The notes beneath the pieces are model-generated. The model was not told the DNA's origin and did no database searches. It saw only the letters and a list, made by a program, of their open reading frames with translations. Source: Zingiber officinale (taxonomy: Eukaryota; Streptophyta; Magnoliopsida; Zingiberales; Zingiberaceae). Taken from it: a DNA stretch of 64,000 nucleotides. The DNA lies in NCBI RefSeq assembly GCF_018446385.1, contig NC_056001.1, forward strand, positions 12,704,672 through 12,768,671, read 5' to 3'. Below are positions 34,230 through 47,360 of the stretch, piece by piece (position 1 is the first letter of the stretch; each line of letters begins with the position of its first letter). The translations under genes and the position numbers were made by a program.

Positions 34230-35236
34230 CTCTAAGCACTTTAGTTGGTTGGAGGCGTCTCGAGTGAACAGAGGCACTTCAAGTGAACAAAGGTGCCTCG
34301 GGTAATTGGAGGCACCCCAAAGAAGAAGCAGTAGAGGGGGCCTCGAATTACTGGAAGCACCTCGAAGTTGATAAGCGTAAAGGATGAGCTTCGACGCATG
34401 AGAGGTGCCTTAGATCTATTGGAGGCATCTCAGATCCTTTCGAGGCACCTTAGATCCTTTGGAAGTGCCCTGAAGAGGATAAATGCAGTCGTCTTCAGAT
34501 TATATCAACATGCATGTAGGCGCCTCAGATGAACTGAGGTGCCCCAGATAAATCGAGGTGCCCCCAATGCCTTATAAAAAAAGTATTCGATCACAACTCA
34601 AGACATTAATTTTTGATAAAGCTTCAACTTGATTTTGCTGTGCTTTCATCTTTTTATTGCCGTGTTGAGATAGTATTGTGTTGAACTCATGCTTGAGCCA
34701 ACTTCTACAATAAGAACCATCTTGGCGTCGAGCTCCCATTGTCAGTCAAATAATTCATTGTTATTATTATTTGTATTTGCATAAGAAAGTGTAGTGTATT
34801 ACATTTTCTTCATCCTTGTATCTGATCTCTTTGATCGAAGGTTCTTTGGGAGGGAATTTAGTGAATTGTCCATCGAAAACGTCTAAAGGAGGCATGAGCC
34901 TTGGAGTAGTAATCACCGGGTTACAAACCAAATAACCGATCATGTGTTGTTCTTTGTCTTGTCTCACTCGGTTTTTATTTTGCCACACACTTGAATTTTT
35001 GATAAATTTTATTTTATTTTTAAATTACACGTGATTCATCCTGTCTCTCAAGTGCAAATGATCCTACACTAACACTTTGACCTGCTTGGACTTTATCACT
35101 AATTTATAAGTATCCAATTAATCTTGACTTGTTTGGATTCTCTCACCAAGATCAACCTTGACCAAACTACTTGATCAATTTGACTAAACTCTATTAAATG
35201 TATTGCTCAAACAGAGTAAAGGCGATTGCACCAACA
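34230..35236 (+). repeat. Copia LTR C, right part
   Basis: Continuation of the LTR that starts at 18594. It has degenerate GAGGCGCCTC-like palindromes (AGGTGCCTCG, GGAGGCACC, AGGCACCTTAG; 34245-34560) followed by a TATA-like TTATAAAAAAAG (about 34572-34583). This is the same architecture as the A/B LTRs, so C is an older relative. The end at ...GCACCAACA (35236) is a guess. Confidence 0.5.
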
Positions 35237-35290
35237 CTAAGGTGCTAAACCAAATGATATATCTCGATTCTCAGTCATATCTTCTCAATT

Positions 35291-36183
35291 TGATCCTAAT
35301 CCGAGTAAGGATTAGTAAGATGCGACATAGATGGAAGGATAATGAAGTTGCCAAAGTGGTTCTAAAGATAGGTCCAAGGTTCGACTCCTAGCACCAAAGC
35401 CCCTTGGGCTTCCCGGCTCCAAAACCTCGGGTGTCTTGTCCCTAAAGTCCCTCGGGCTTCTTGGTTCCTAACATTCTCGGGACTCTGGGCTCCTAACCCT
35501 CTCGGGAATCCCGACTCCTAGCCTTCTAGGGACTCCTGGTTCTTGACCCACTTGGGACTCCAGACTCCTGACCTTCTCAGGACTCTTGACTCCCGACCCA
35601 CTTGGGACTCCTGGCTCACTAACCTCTCAGACTTCCTCTTTTCTCAGTAATATAAGACAAAATATCAACATGGAAAGAAAGTATGTTAATCCTGTTATTT
35701 TAGGAAAAAGATGATGGTGTGACTAAATCTTATCTATTTAATGAATAACTAGCATAACAATCGAAATTGAAGGAAAGAACCTGTTAATATGATCATTTTA
35801 AGAAAAAAGGCGACGACTTGACTAAATCTTACATTATTTAGGGAATTAAATAATAACCACGTAAAAGGAAAATGAGGAAAAGGTATGTGGTTTCTCTATA
35901 AAAAAAATCCTTCATAACTTCCCAGGTACACATATATATATGCCTATGCCACTCTACATATAAAAACCCTAATCTTCATCTTCTTCTCTATCTTGAGAGT
36001 CGGAGTCGCTACGTCGGAGAACTCCTTGGCCGTCACCCAAATCCTCTTTTTGGTTGCTGTTTTTCTTTTGCATAGGTTTTAGATCATATCGTCGTCTTCC
36101 TTGCCATTCAACTATTGGAAATTAAGTTAGCCATCTAGCTAGTTCACTGGTGAATCATTAGTCGACGTTCATGGATAGGATCA
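35291..36183 (+). repeat. 5' LTR of element D
   Basis: The start is set by matching 35303-35400 to 63880-63980 (GTAAGGAT...ATAGATGGAAGGAT...GAAGTTGCCAAAGTGGTT). The end is ...GGATCA before the primer site. 35395-35640 is a tandem array of 28-30-base units of the form 'cttgggactcctggctcctgacc'. A TATA box ATATAAAAACCC lies at about 35958. Confidence 0.75.
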
Positions 36184-36204
36184 AATTAGTACCGTCTATG
36201 GGAA
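36184..36204 (+). other. Primer-binding site of element D (degenerate)
   Basis: AATTAGTACCGTCTATGGGAA resembles the Tat primer site TTGGCGCCGTCTGTGGGAA with three changes, and immediately follows the LTR. Confidence 0.75.
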
Positions 36205-36779
36205 CATTGAGTTAATACCTGAATTGGAACATGAAGCTGGATGATGCTGAAAGACCTAAGGTTATAGCCATGGCAACAGAGGACTTCAATAAATTTGTGG
36301 TTGCTAATGTATAAGCAATGTTGAAGGGACAACCCTTGGGCAAACCTTCCACTGAACCGCCCCCTGTTAGTTGAAGCTATGCCAACACACCAAAAGGTAA
36401 CATAGCTAACAGGAATGTCACAGGCAATTTTCCCCTACCGATGGGTAAGTCCATGATTGGAGAACTTTCTATTAAATCTTAGGATGAAACCCCTCATTAA
36501 GAGTTTCCCCCAAAGGAACTGGTCCTAATCTTGGTATTTCAAAGACTTCACAAGGCCTTTCATTTTCAAAAGATATCCTATAGGATGAATTACCAAAACA
36601 CTTTCGAGTACCATAAATTGAGGAGTATAATGGTATTACAGAACCAGAGGACCACATATGTAAGTTTGAAAATGCTTCTTGGTTACACTAATACTTGGAT
36701 GGTGTCAAGTGTCGAAAAATTTATTCATGTAGCATTTCGCAATCAGTCAAAGATACCAAAAGAAACCTCATGATTTGTT

Positions 36780-37400
36780 CGCCCTATGACAGAGATTCAA
36801 GGAACCCTTGAAGGAATACTTACAGCGGTTTAATCGAGTAGTCATGGATATCTCTTTGGTTACCCCAGAGGTATAGGTTAGCATTTTTTTTTCGTAAGGT
36901 TTGATTGACGCACATTTTTTCAGATCCTTGGTGGAAAAACCTCCAATTAGCTTCGAAGGGTTACAAGTTCGAGCGCTTAAGTATATTTAAGTAGAGGAAG
37001 CCTAGTCGGGAAAGAAAAAGGAGATATCAACTTCAACTCCAATTCTTGTCACCACTCATCAAGAATTGAGAGCTCCTCCCTCGCCCTTGCGAAGTTGAGA
37101 ATTTAGTTGGAAAGGGGAGAAGGTGGTGCAAGCTGTAGAGATGGTCTAAACTCCTCTCAAATCTGAACAACAGCCCCCTGAGGTAACTTAGTATTATGCT
37201 TATCATCAATCAAGTACTCACTCCATACAAGATTATCAACAATATGCCAAGAAGTTAAAACAAATAGCTGAGCAGCGGAGTGCCAAACGGAGTGAGCCAA
37301 GCAAAAGAAAATCTCCTAAACCATATAAGCTCGGTCATCATCACAAAAAGAAACAATCCATGAATCGATGGTCTCATTTCCCTTCAAAGGAACCTTAAAA
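36780..37400 (+). pseudogene. gag of element D (broken)
   Basis: LKEYLQRFNRVVMDI near 36807 and SLVEKPPISFEGL near 36925 match the gag core of element E. At least three stops stand where Tat gag has Gln (EV*VSIF, S*GL, EA*SGKKK). A basic, Lys/Arg-rich stretch follows at about 37260-37370 (nucleic-acid-binding tail). The start of gag is not clear. Confidence 0.75.
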
Positions 37401-37659
37401 ATCCTCTTGATCCCAACTAAATATCTAAGAAAAAGATACTAGCTCATGGAAAGTTAGTGCTTGAGACACCGTAAACATAATTTCTAGTGAACTCATGGAT
37501 GAAGATTCCACTCGAGCTCGAAAAGCTCAAGGTAGAAGACTAGAATATTATGCTATTAGCACTAGTCAGGGGAGAAGCTAGGGTCCTTCCATAAGTTTTG
37601 GATCCGATGATCTAGTGGAAGTTGAGGCTACTCATGATGATACTTTAGTAATTGAGGTT

Positions 37660-38110
37660 TTCATCGCAAATTATCAAGTAAAGAGAGTATTCATTGACAC
37701 TAGCAGTTCTGCCAATATCATCTTTCAATATGCTTTTGATTAGAAGCAACTAGATGGAGAAGAACTTCATCCTATTCGCACTCCCGTGTATAGTTTCACA
37801 GGGAAAGAGGTATAAGCCACTGGGCCAATTAATCTCTCCCATTCTCTAGGAGAGGAGCCATTAATGAGGGCTCGACAAATATTTTTTATCATAGTAAATA
37901 CCATCTTGGCCTATAATGCCATATTGGGCAAGCCAACATTGAGCACATTCCAAGCCATAGTATCTACTTTTCATCATAAGATCAAATTCTTGGTAGGAAA
38001 CTAAGTCAGGGAGGTGAAAGGCAACCAATTGATGACTAGAAAATACTATGTTGACATAATCTGAAGCAATTCGCATAAAAGTCACCAAACTCAAGATAGT
38101 GCTATTCAAA
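37660..38110 (+). pseudogene. Aspartic protease of element D (broken)
   Basis: VFIDTSSSANIIF at about 37686-37724 is the retropepsin active site with Asp-Thr-Ser in place of Asp-Thr-Gly, which should abolish activity. AYNAILGKPTLSTFQAIVSTFHHKIKF follows in two parts near 37910-37990, then GNQLMTRKYY. Stops interrupt it at 37741, 37814 and 38002. Confidence 0.85.
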
Positions 38111-38121
38111 CCATCTAGAAG

Positions 38122-38905
38122 ATGCCAATATTTGTGATAGAAGAGAATGATGAAAGTGTACAAATACACCCCAACCTACTATACGGAGTTACTCGAGTAG
38201 CCACCTACCTTCCCTCAGAGTCGAAGCTGGAGTTGATCATGTGCCTTTTGTATAACGATGACCTCTTTGCTTGGTCTTCAAAAGATGTTAAAGGAGTTTC
38301 ACCAACTTTAATGGTCCACCGACTCAACCCGCTCCTTGAAGTTAAATCTATCCGGTAGAAAAAATATAACTTCTCTTCAGAACAAGATCAGATAATTCAA
38401 GTGGAGATCACTAGATTAATGGAAGTAGGACACATATGGGAAGTTCAAATTCCTACCTGGCTCACTAATGTGGTGCTAGTACCTAAATCGGGAGGCAAGT
38501 GGAGAATCTATGTCAATTTTTGTGATCTTTACAAGGCTTGCCCGAAACATTGTTACCCTCTATCCCGTATCGATCAATTGGTAGATTCTACCTCTGGATG
38601 TGAGCTTATATATATGTCGGATGCTTATCAAGGTCATCATCAGATTCTTTGTCTTAGAAGATCCAGAAAATGTTAGTTTTGTTACTTTAAAGGGAATCTT
38701 TTGTTATGTGGTTATGCTTTTCGGATAAAAAAATACAGGGGCAACTTATTAATGGCTTATAGATTGGGTCTTCAAACATAAAATCAGAAGGAATATCGAG
38801 GTGTATGTTGATGATATCTTGATTAAGTTAGTTCAATCAAACACATTGATATTAAACATTGAGGAAACATGTTGTACGCTCTAGCAACATGGGCTAAAGC
38901 TTAAT
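38122..38905 (+). pseudogene. Reverse transcriptase of element D (broken)
   Basis: Open segments 38122-38358 and 38401-38676 hold the region before RT (DLFAWSSKDV, HRLNP) and the RT fingers/palm: GGKWRIYVNFCDLYKACPKH, YPLSRIDQLVDSTSGCEL, MSDAYQGHHQI. The catalytic YVDD is at about 38804-38815, after a frame change. Compared with relatives VDF is VNF, and the first catalytic Asp lies in SDAYQGH. It would copy element RNA to DNA primed at the site at 36184. Confidence 0.9.
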
Positions 38906-39589
38906 CCTAGTAAGTGCATATTCGAGGTCACGAATGGAAAATTTCTTGGGTACATCATGACTGAGCGAGAAGTCGAGACAAACCCTGAGAAAGTATAATC
39001 CTTTCAGAATATGTCGCTGTCCCGTAACCTCAAAGAAGCACAGCGATTAGTTGGACGTATTACAGCACTCTCTCGGTCAGCTGATCAAAGTTTACCCTTT
39101 TAAAGATATTAAGGAAAGCCTCCAAGTTCAAATGAGACTCCAAGTGTGATGAAGTTTTTGCTGAATTAAAAGAATATTTATCTAGATTATCTTTGCTCTC
39201 CAAATCAGTGATAGGAGAAAGGTTATGGATATATTTAGTGACATCAGAGGGAGTCGTAGTAGTGGTCTTACTTTTCGAAGAAGATGAGATACAACTTCCT
39301 ATCTATTTCATAGGATATTTATTGAAGGATGCCAAGAGAAGATACTAATAATGAGAAATTAACTTTTGGATCGATTCTCACAGCCTGATGGTTAAGACCT
39401 TATTTCCTTGCTCACCTGATTACAATTCTCACTAATAGTAATTTGGCTAGATATTAACTAACCTTGAGGCTTTAGGTAAGTTAATCAAGTGGACTATTGA
39501 ATTAAGTGAATACGATATTCAATATCATCCATGAACAACTATTAAAGCATGAGCCTTGGTAGATTTTTTGACAGAAATTCTTGACTAGG

Positions 39590-39990
39590 GAACAGAAGAT
39601 GTTTGGAAAATTTTTGTAGATGGCTCCTTTACCAAGTAAGAGAGTGGAGTCGATATCTTATTAATCTCTCCTAAAGAAGAGGTGCTCCAGTTTTTCATTG
39701 AATTGGATTTCCGGGCATCTAACAATGAAGTTGAGTATGAGGCTTTACTCACAGGACCAAGCAACTAAACAGGTCAAGACTTTCCGAGTAGTTATATATT
39801 CAGATTTTCAATTAGTAACTCAACAACTAGAGGAAAGTTTTAAAATTAAAAATAATTAATTATAAAAATATGCGAACATTTTTGAAAAATTAAAAGGTAG
39901 CTTCCAAGAAGTTACCTTGCAAAAAATCCATCGAGCAGATAACCAAAAGGCAAATGAGTTAGCTAAATTAGCAAGTACCTTGATAGTGTG
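39590..39990 (+). pseudogene. RNase H of element D (broken)
   Basis: FVDGSFTK at about 39617-39640 and ELDFRASNNEVEYEALL at about 39700-39750 are the RNase H metal-binding motifs of the gypsy type. A stop follows FTK. Later NQKANELAKLAS (about 39945-39980) is the usual C-terminal end of this domain. Confidence 0.85.
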
Positions 39991-40129
39991 GAAAACAGAT
40001 GAATGCATGTCTCAAACTCTATTAGTTTCCCATATTTAACAAAACTTGAGCCAAAATGAACATGCTGATTGGAGAACACCTATCATCACCTACCTTAAGC
40101 AAGGAGTCCTACCTGGTTATCCTGAATAG

Positions 40130-40850
40130 GCCCGGTTGCTCAAAAGAAAAATTTCTCATTTTACTCTAGTAGCGGACATGTTGTATCAGAGATCTTTCTC
40201 AAGTCCTCTCCTTTAGTGCCTTGATCTTGAAGACGTTGAATATGTGATAAGGGAAGTTTACAAGGGCATCTATGAAAATCATGTAGTAGGAAGGGCACTC
40301 GCTTGAAAAATATTATTAGCTGGATATTTTTGCCCATCAATACAAGCCGACACCACTTGATTCGTTGCAGCCTGTATTCCTTGTCAAAAATATCAAAACC
40401 TTTCTCACCACTTGACTGGATTACTAAAAACTTCCACAGTGACAATCCCCTTCGATCATTGGGGCATGTATATTATCGAGTCTTTCCCGATTGGACCTCA
40501 ACAGAAAAAATTCCTCTTAGTTGTTGTGGATTATTTTTCTTAGTGGGTTGAAGTAGAGGTGTTAGCACAAATAGCTAAAGATGCGCTAAAAAAATTCTTA
40601 TAGAAGAAAATTATTTGATGATACAGAGTTCCTTAAAATCTTGTTTCTAACAATGATCGGCAGTTCCAAGGGTGGCGATTGAGAGAATGGTGCGAAGGAT
40701 TTGGAATTTAACAAGCTTTCATCTCAGTAACATATCCACATAGTAATGGTCAAATTAAGGTGGTTAATTAGGAAATAGTGTGAGAACTTAAGATCAAATT
40801 AAATTATGTGAAAGGCAGTTGGGTGCATGAATTACCTAACATTTTGTGGA
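40130..40850 (+). pseudogene. Integrase of element D, first part
   Basis: Zinc-binding His (YENHVVG) and CIPCQKYQN (about 40372) are followed by the core motif IPFDHWGMYI (about 40446) and LLVVVDYFS*WVEVE. Many stops are present. The frame around NILWTY ends at 40855 where element L enters; the sequence picks up at 53035. Confidence 0.85.
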
Positions 40851-40855
40851 CTTAC

Positions 40856-42694
40856 TGGTGTTAGCCATTTTCATGTCACGTGGCACTCCAAATTAATTAA
40901 AATTAAAACTCACTAAAATTAAGACAAGTGTCGTAGTAAGGAGTCCCAAGTCGTATTTTTTTCCAAGGGTAACTAGCAAAATGTGTGAATTCTAAAATTG
41001 GTTCCAATCAAAATCTAACATCAACAAGATTCGTATAGCAATTCCATTTGATTCACATCATAAATTGAATTTATCTAATAAAATCAAGTTCAGAACCAGA
41101 GAAGGATGATTCTTTTCTTAACATGATCCAATATCTTCCCATTCATAATTCAATCACAGCATATACAATCACCAATCAAACTTATAGAAGCCAAATTTAC
41201 TTTTCATTCACACTCGTAATCAAAGTTAACAATTAAACTCAATTGCTCATTCACAATACATTGATCTAAGATAAACAATCAAATCCTCAGGTTAAGCTCT
41301 CAACTAGTAAACTAAATCACAGCAACAATTAACCTCAAGAGTTCAACCACAGTGATGTTCAACAAAGACAATACTCAAGAGCTCAAGTTTAATATCCAAC
41401 ATACAAGCAAGTTAACCATCACAAGATTAATTGTATTGAACAAGAAATTGCCAAACTAAATAACCTAACCTACAAACAAACATGCAAAAGTATCAGATCT
41501 AAATCAATTCTACTGGATTAGTAAGATTGGGGTTTCAAAGCATGAAATTGAAATCGGAAATATAAGATTCAAACAAAAACTAAATCACAATGTAAAGATC
41601 TGAAGATCTGAACAGATTCAAGACAATTCAAAGATAAAAACAAAGAAAACAAAACCCTAATCTATAGCATTCCACAACCAAAACCGAAACTCAAATCCCT
41701 CTACTCTGTTTCTAACAGAAATGCCATTGGAACCTCCCATCAAGCATTCAACAACAAATCTATAACCTCCAACTATTACCAGGGACTGATCACAGATCCA
41801 ATAAACCTCCCTTAAAGCTCTCACCCGTCTGATAACCTCACCAGCCGAAGAACAGAGCTGAATTCTGTGAATTGCTCAGCTAGATTGAACGGCCAAATCG
41901 TCACAGCCTTGCTGCGGAATGGAGATCGGAAAATGGACAGAAACTCTCGGAAACCTCCCCTCAAGTTCTGATGGACGCGAAATTCACTGATCGGAAACCT
42001 CCCCTCACAAGAACGCGGCGGTGGAGCAGAATCCAAATCGTGTTCAAGAAACCTCCCTTGATCGCTCACTGACCTTCGGAAGATGAACGCCGAAGGCTTG
42101 GGATTGTTGTCGGAGAAGAAGCTAAGCTTTCAGATCGGGAAGTGGAGCGCGGAGCGTCGGCCGTCGCGTAAAGAAGATGAAGCTACTGTAGCACAGAATC
42201 GCGAAGCCAAGCCCGTCTACTGCACTGTAGCTTCTCACTATTTAAACAACTCCCTCTCTGATCGGACGACTGAGGATTCTCGGCGCTTGATCAACGGTGG
42301 AAATCATCTCAGATCTGGATCAAAAGGTACTGCTCTTCATCTATGGTCCAGATCTACTCCTCATTAAGTTGGATGAGCCGGATCTTTAACGGATGGCTCA
42401 GATCTTCTTGATCTTCAATGGACGATCCAAAACACTTCAAGGCTTGATTGCTTCGTTTAGCCCTAGATTTAAGCCCAAGTGTGGCCTAATCTGATCGGGT
42501 CCATGACCCTTTTGATGCCTACAAAATAATAAACAAATATTAGCATCAAATACAATGAAAATAGGCTAATTTGTAATTAAGTCCAAATTCAAATGCAATT
42601 ATGAAATATGATGTAATTGTGAGATTAAGCTATAAAAAGACCATTAAAAATGTGCATTATGAATTAAAATAATGTAGCAAAATCATGGTTATCA
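40856..42694 (-). repeat. 3' LTR of element L (sense minus)
   Basis: 1839 bases, TGGTGTTAGCC...GGTTATCA on the plus strand. A minus-strand TATA-like TTTAAATAG lies at about 42239-42247. Small open frames at 41821-42069 and 42083-42367 recur in the other LTR, have no recognisable domain, and are not called genes. They include a repeated GGAAACCTCCC motif. Confidence 0.95.
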
Positions 42695-45600
42695 AATCCC
42701 CCACACTTAATCTTGGACGTCCTGTTCAAGTCAAGAAAAACTAAAAATCCTACTTAAATGGCACCCTCTAAACAAATTCCTAAACATGATTAGAAAATAA
42801 AGAAAGTAAACCATCTTAGATTATCACATTCCAAAATCTCAAGCATTCATGGACTTAAAACTTTACTCTTGGTTAACAACATAATAATTTCCATCAATCA
42901 TGAATTAATTGAAATTGATTTCAACCTAAAAACCTCACAAGATAGAGTTTTTGTGGCTCTCATCCTATCTCACATGTAGTCACAAAAATGGAGGGCACTC
43001 ATGCTACTTGTGCTTCTTGCACTACCATATGCTTGCTTATCTTCTAATCTCCACCATGATCATGGATATCAATCACATTTATAAAAGTGAATCATAATGA
43101 TGGAAAGGAATAGGCACATGAATCAAGTGCAATTCAAAACATTAGTTGCAAGAAAAGATAAGTAAAGAAAGAATTAACAACAAAGAAAAGATAAGAAAGA
43201 AAGATTAAGCTTTAGTGGAAGATATGGATACAAAAAAAAAAATGCTATATAAATGAATACTTGGCCATACTTCCTTCTTTCTCTTCTTTTCCTTACTTGA
43301 CTGATTTTTTTTTTCTGAAATATCTGAGCTCTGCTTTCTTTGTATGCGAACCTAGGAAGCCATGTCATTAACTCTCTGTTAGAGTATAGCATCTTCACTT
43401 CATTTCAATTCTATCTCTTTCCAAACCTTGGCACAAGACTGCACTTACAGATTCAAAACTGAACCTTCACTGCACTTCTTTAACTTGCTGTTTTGACTTA
43501 CTGAAGCTGCACGTTCTGGATCATAACAACTTGAAAAGAAGTAAACATACACCATCATTTCTAACCATATGAAAAACTGCATCCTACTGCATTGGTAAGA
43601 AATGAAACCAACTTAAAATATTCCAGCAATAACAATTCAGCCTCAAATTTTGGCTCTGCATTCACAATTCCAGAATTTGAATCATACAAAATTTAGTTCA
43701 AGAAAGAATACCACTTGACACTAAATCTATTGGAATCTACTCTTAATGAACCTCAACATATGCCTATCTCCCCCGCACTTAAGACTTGTCTCAATTTCCA
43801 TTTCTTAAAACTGCACACCTCACTTCCAGATTCTGAAATTCAATGTTCTACTGATTGACTTCAAATTTAAATATCTATTCTTGTCTTTCAACTCTTCCTT
43901 TTAATCAATATGAGTTTCATCTTCAAATGAATTGCATTACTAAAATCATTTCAATTTCTCTTCCTGAATTTCTCACAGTAGCTTGGTAACACTTCTGCAT
44001 TCAGCAGTTTTAGCCTTCTGCTCCCGCAACTTGACCTTTATTTATTTTTATACACACACTTAACAGCTATATAACCTCAAATTTCTTCCATACTTCACTT
44101 ACTCATCAATTCCCATCTACAGAGTTGAAACTATACAGTGCCTGCAAATTCTATCTTAACAATTCTATTTCCATTTTTATTGCAGCTCGAAAATTAACAG
44201 TTTCAACCTTGTTCAGTCCATAAACACCATTCCTTGGTTCCCCCACACTTAAATTTTGATCCGTCTCGGACAATAAAACTCAACAAGTGCTCAACTAATT
44301 GATACATTAGCAATAGGAACAGATTTACAATTTCTGTTTTATTCTGGTTCCTTTACTCTTGATTTCCTACAACTTTCTGCAACTTCAAAGAATTTAGCAT
44401 AGGGCCAGATTTCAACAATTTGCATTTTATCACTTATTATCACTACTGATCTGCAGATTCAGCACTATTTCACACTAAATAGAAGGTTCCAGCAAACTGA
44501 GTTTGATTTACAGCCCTCCTCATTTACAATAGCAAATACACAAAATCAGTAGCCCAACTTACATTACTGACCTTAATTCAAATCCCGCAGTAAGTATCAA
44601 GAAATGAAATTCCAAGTGATTTAAACTCAAGGAAGGAATAAATGAACTAGACACTGTCCCTCATTTAACATTCAATAAGTAAAAACCTGAATTCAATTCC
44701 AAATTAGATCAGAACATAAGTTACAAGATTAGTACAGCTGCTGTTCAATGAAGACATTCAGTTTCTGTCCACTCAATATGTGTTCCTGTTTTGTATCAAA
44801 TCTCACTCTAAAATTCAGCTACGCTATAGAGATGCAAGGTTTTCTTTTATTAACACTCTACAATCAGCTAGTTTCCAAAATTCCAGTGAACAAATAACTT
44901 TTAAACCCAGTTATCAGAGCAAAAGCAGGTTTTCTGATTTTCCTGTACAGCCTCTGAATTTTATATCAACTTAACATCATCAAGCCTCCAAAAATTTCAA
45001 TTTCTTGATCATTGTTTCTGCATTACCTCACTAATTTGAACATGTTTCTGCAGATTTCAGCCATTTAGAGATTTGAATGTATCACCATAGTATCAAATTT
45101 CAAAATTAAAAGCTGTTAAATCTTGCTCTATACATGATTAAGCTCAAGGGATGATTCTATTTAGCATTGCAACATTAAGAGCTTAGATTTAAAACCTTGC
45201 TATCCAGAAATAGAATTATTAGTTGGCACAAGAAATCCTTAACATAAACAATCATTAAGTAATTGATCTTCCCAATCTTGAACCATTCCAATCTTCTTCA
45301 TACATCCCTCCTTGGTTGAGTTTTTAGTTGAGGAAAAGGCAATGGAATGCTTGGTTCTGAATCTTTCTGAACAACATTCTGATATCCTGAATTTTCAGAT
45401 TTGCTGGAACTTGGGTTTCCTACTAGAATCTGTTTTCTGCAATCTGATTAATTCAGGTTTCCTCATTTGTTCTTCTTCAGCCCCTTTTCACTTCATTATT
45501 GTTACACGTCTTAATCAAAACTTCTCCAAGTTATCCTCATCCTGCCCCAGAATTTTAGTTTCTCACGTCCAGTTTCCTGCTGTTTTCAGCTGAACAACAA

Positions 45601-47360
45601 ACAACTTGCTTCAGTGCTACTGCAGTTATATGAACCTCATTTGATTTCTCACTGATTCTAAGGTCAACTGATATTCAATTAATTCAGTCTTAATTGCTAC
45701 CACAACTTAAGTATTTTCATTCATGTCACAGCAATTCTTCTCCGACTCACAATAGCTGCAAGAATTATTGCTACATTCCACCAGCATGTTTACTTCAATT
45801 TCAGAATCAGATTTATGAACATATTGATACTTAAACTGATAAGTAAAAATGTCATCAAAATTGTTTCCAACAGCACAATGCCTTCAAATGCTTCCTCAAC
45901 GAATTGAAATGTTAGCAATACTAAGTTGATACATACTTATCAGTTTCAACTATTGCTCACAGCAGTGTGCAGGTTTGCCCTTCCTTTAATTCCTTATTTC
46001 AATTCCATTAGACAGCTCTCAATTTTTACAATTCTGCACAATTTCTACCTCTGAACTTCCCATCATTAAACTAATTAAACTTTCTAGCTCCAAATAATGT
46101 ACAGCTTTCCACAATTGTTTCTCATTTAATTCTAGATCTTGACACACCATTGATGCTGCATTTTCCTCTTGAAACTGCTTCTAAATTTTTAATACATTAC
46201 TGCTTTTGCACTAGCTGAATTTGTTTCTCTTCCTGATTCTGTAAATTTTTAAGTTTTCCATTCCAAAACATCAAATTCCAGTTGCCCAGAATCAATACTG
46301 CATTCACAGATTTCTTACATTATCCAGTAATTCCCAGCTCTGAAATTCAGATATACAGTGTATAGAAGTCATGGAGGTAAAAGAATACAATTTGTGTGTG
46401 TATTCCTCACTGAATTCAGTTCCGGAATTGAATTTGGTACAGTTTCCAGTCTACAACTGCTCCTTCATTTGTTACTTGAGTTTCACATTGATTCTTGGTG
46501 CTTCTTCCAAATATTCTTCATTCCATTTCTTAATTGCATAGCTCCTTAATCACTTACACTCACAATCAAATGTTAACAATGAAATTAATCTCATAGATAC
46601 CAACGGAATTCAGAGCATTTTCATTTTTCAGATCAGTAACAACTCTCCTGAATTGTAACTTATACAAACATCTACAGCCTTTAACATTAACTCCATTACA
46701 TCCTTCCAAAACTACATCATTGTCTTGAATTTAAATTTCATCCATTAATAAATGCATCCAAACATTCAAAACCACTTCACATTTCCCCCACACTTAAATC
46801 CTTGTTCATCTTAGCCAAATAATTCATCATATAACAAACAAAGTACCCACATCCAAAAGATTAAGAAATGAGAGAATGTAAAATGATATGACGATTAACA
46901 AAAAAAAATAGAAAGGCTTTGTGTGGAAGAAAGAAACAAATAGATTTACCTTCATAAACATGATTTAATCCATTGAATTGTGATTTTGAAAGAATCAAAG
47001 CAAGTTCTAGAGTGCAATAACACAAGTGCATCACTCAATTAAGGCTCATCCTCATTAGGCATGAAAAAGTATCAATCCAATTTACCAATCAAGTGTCCAT
47101 TACTAAGTAGAAACCTTAAGAAAATTAAAAATCCATTTGACATTAAGCCCCAAAATAGATTCTCAAATCTAGCTCACATTCCTTACTTCTAACATGTTAT
47201 AGAAAAATTGCTAGGGGTGCCATTCTCTTATTCACACTCAAAATCAAATTCAATAAGAGAACTACCAATTGTAATCAAAGCTAAATGCAATAAGAAAATC
47301 AACCTTTTCACTCAAAGAATTTATTAAAGAAAAGACTAAACATTAAGCTTGAATTAAAAT
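42695..47360 (-). other. Long non-coding internal part of element L
   Basis: About 4.7 kb with no credible ORF. The plus strand is pyrimidine-rich, with recurrent TTTCAG, CTGCA and CAGATT words. The polypurine tract next to the LTR (42695-42706, minus AAGTGTGGGGGATT) is echoed at 43768-43783, 44238-44253 and 46782-46798. Confidence 0.8.

Noticed and set aside
41821-42367. Paired frames in the L LTR, repeated at 52139-52703
   Set aside because: They recur only because the LTR is duplicated. No known domain is present, and they lie in LTR regulatory DNA.
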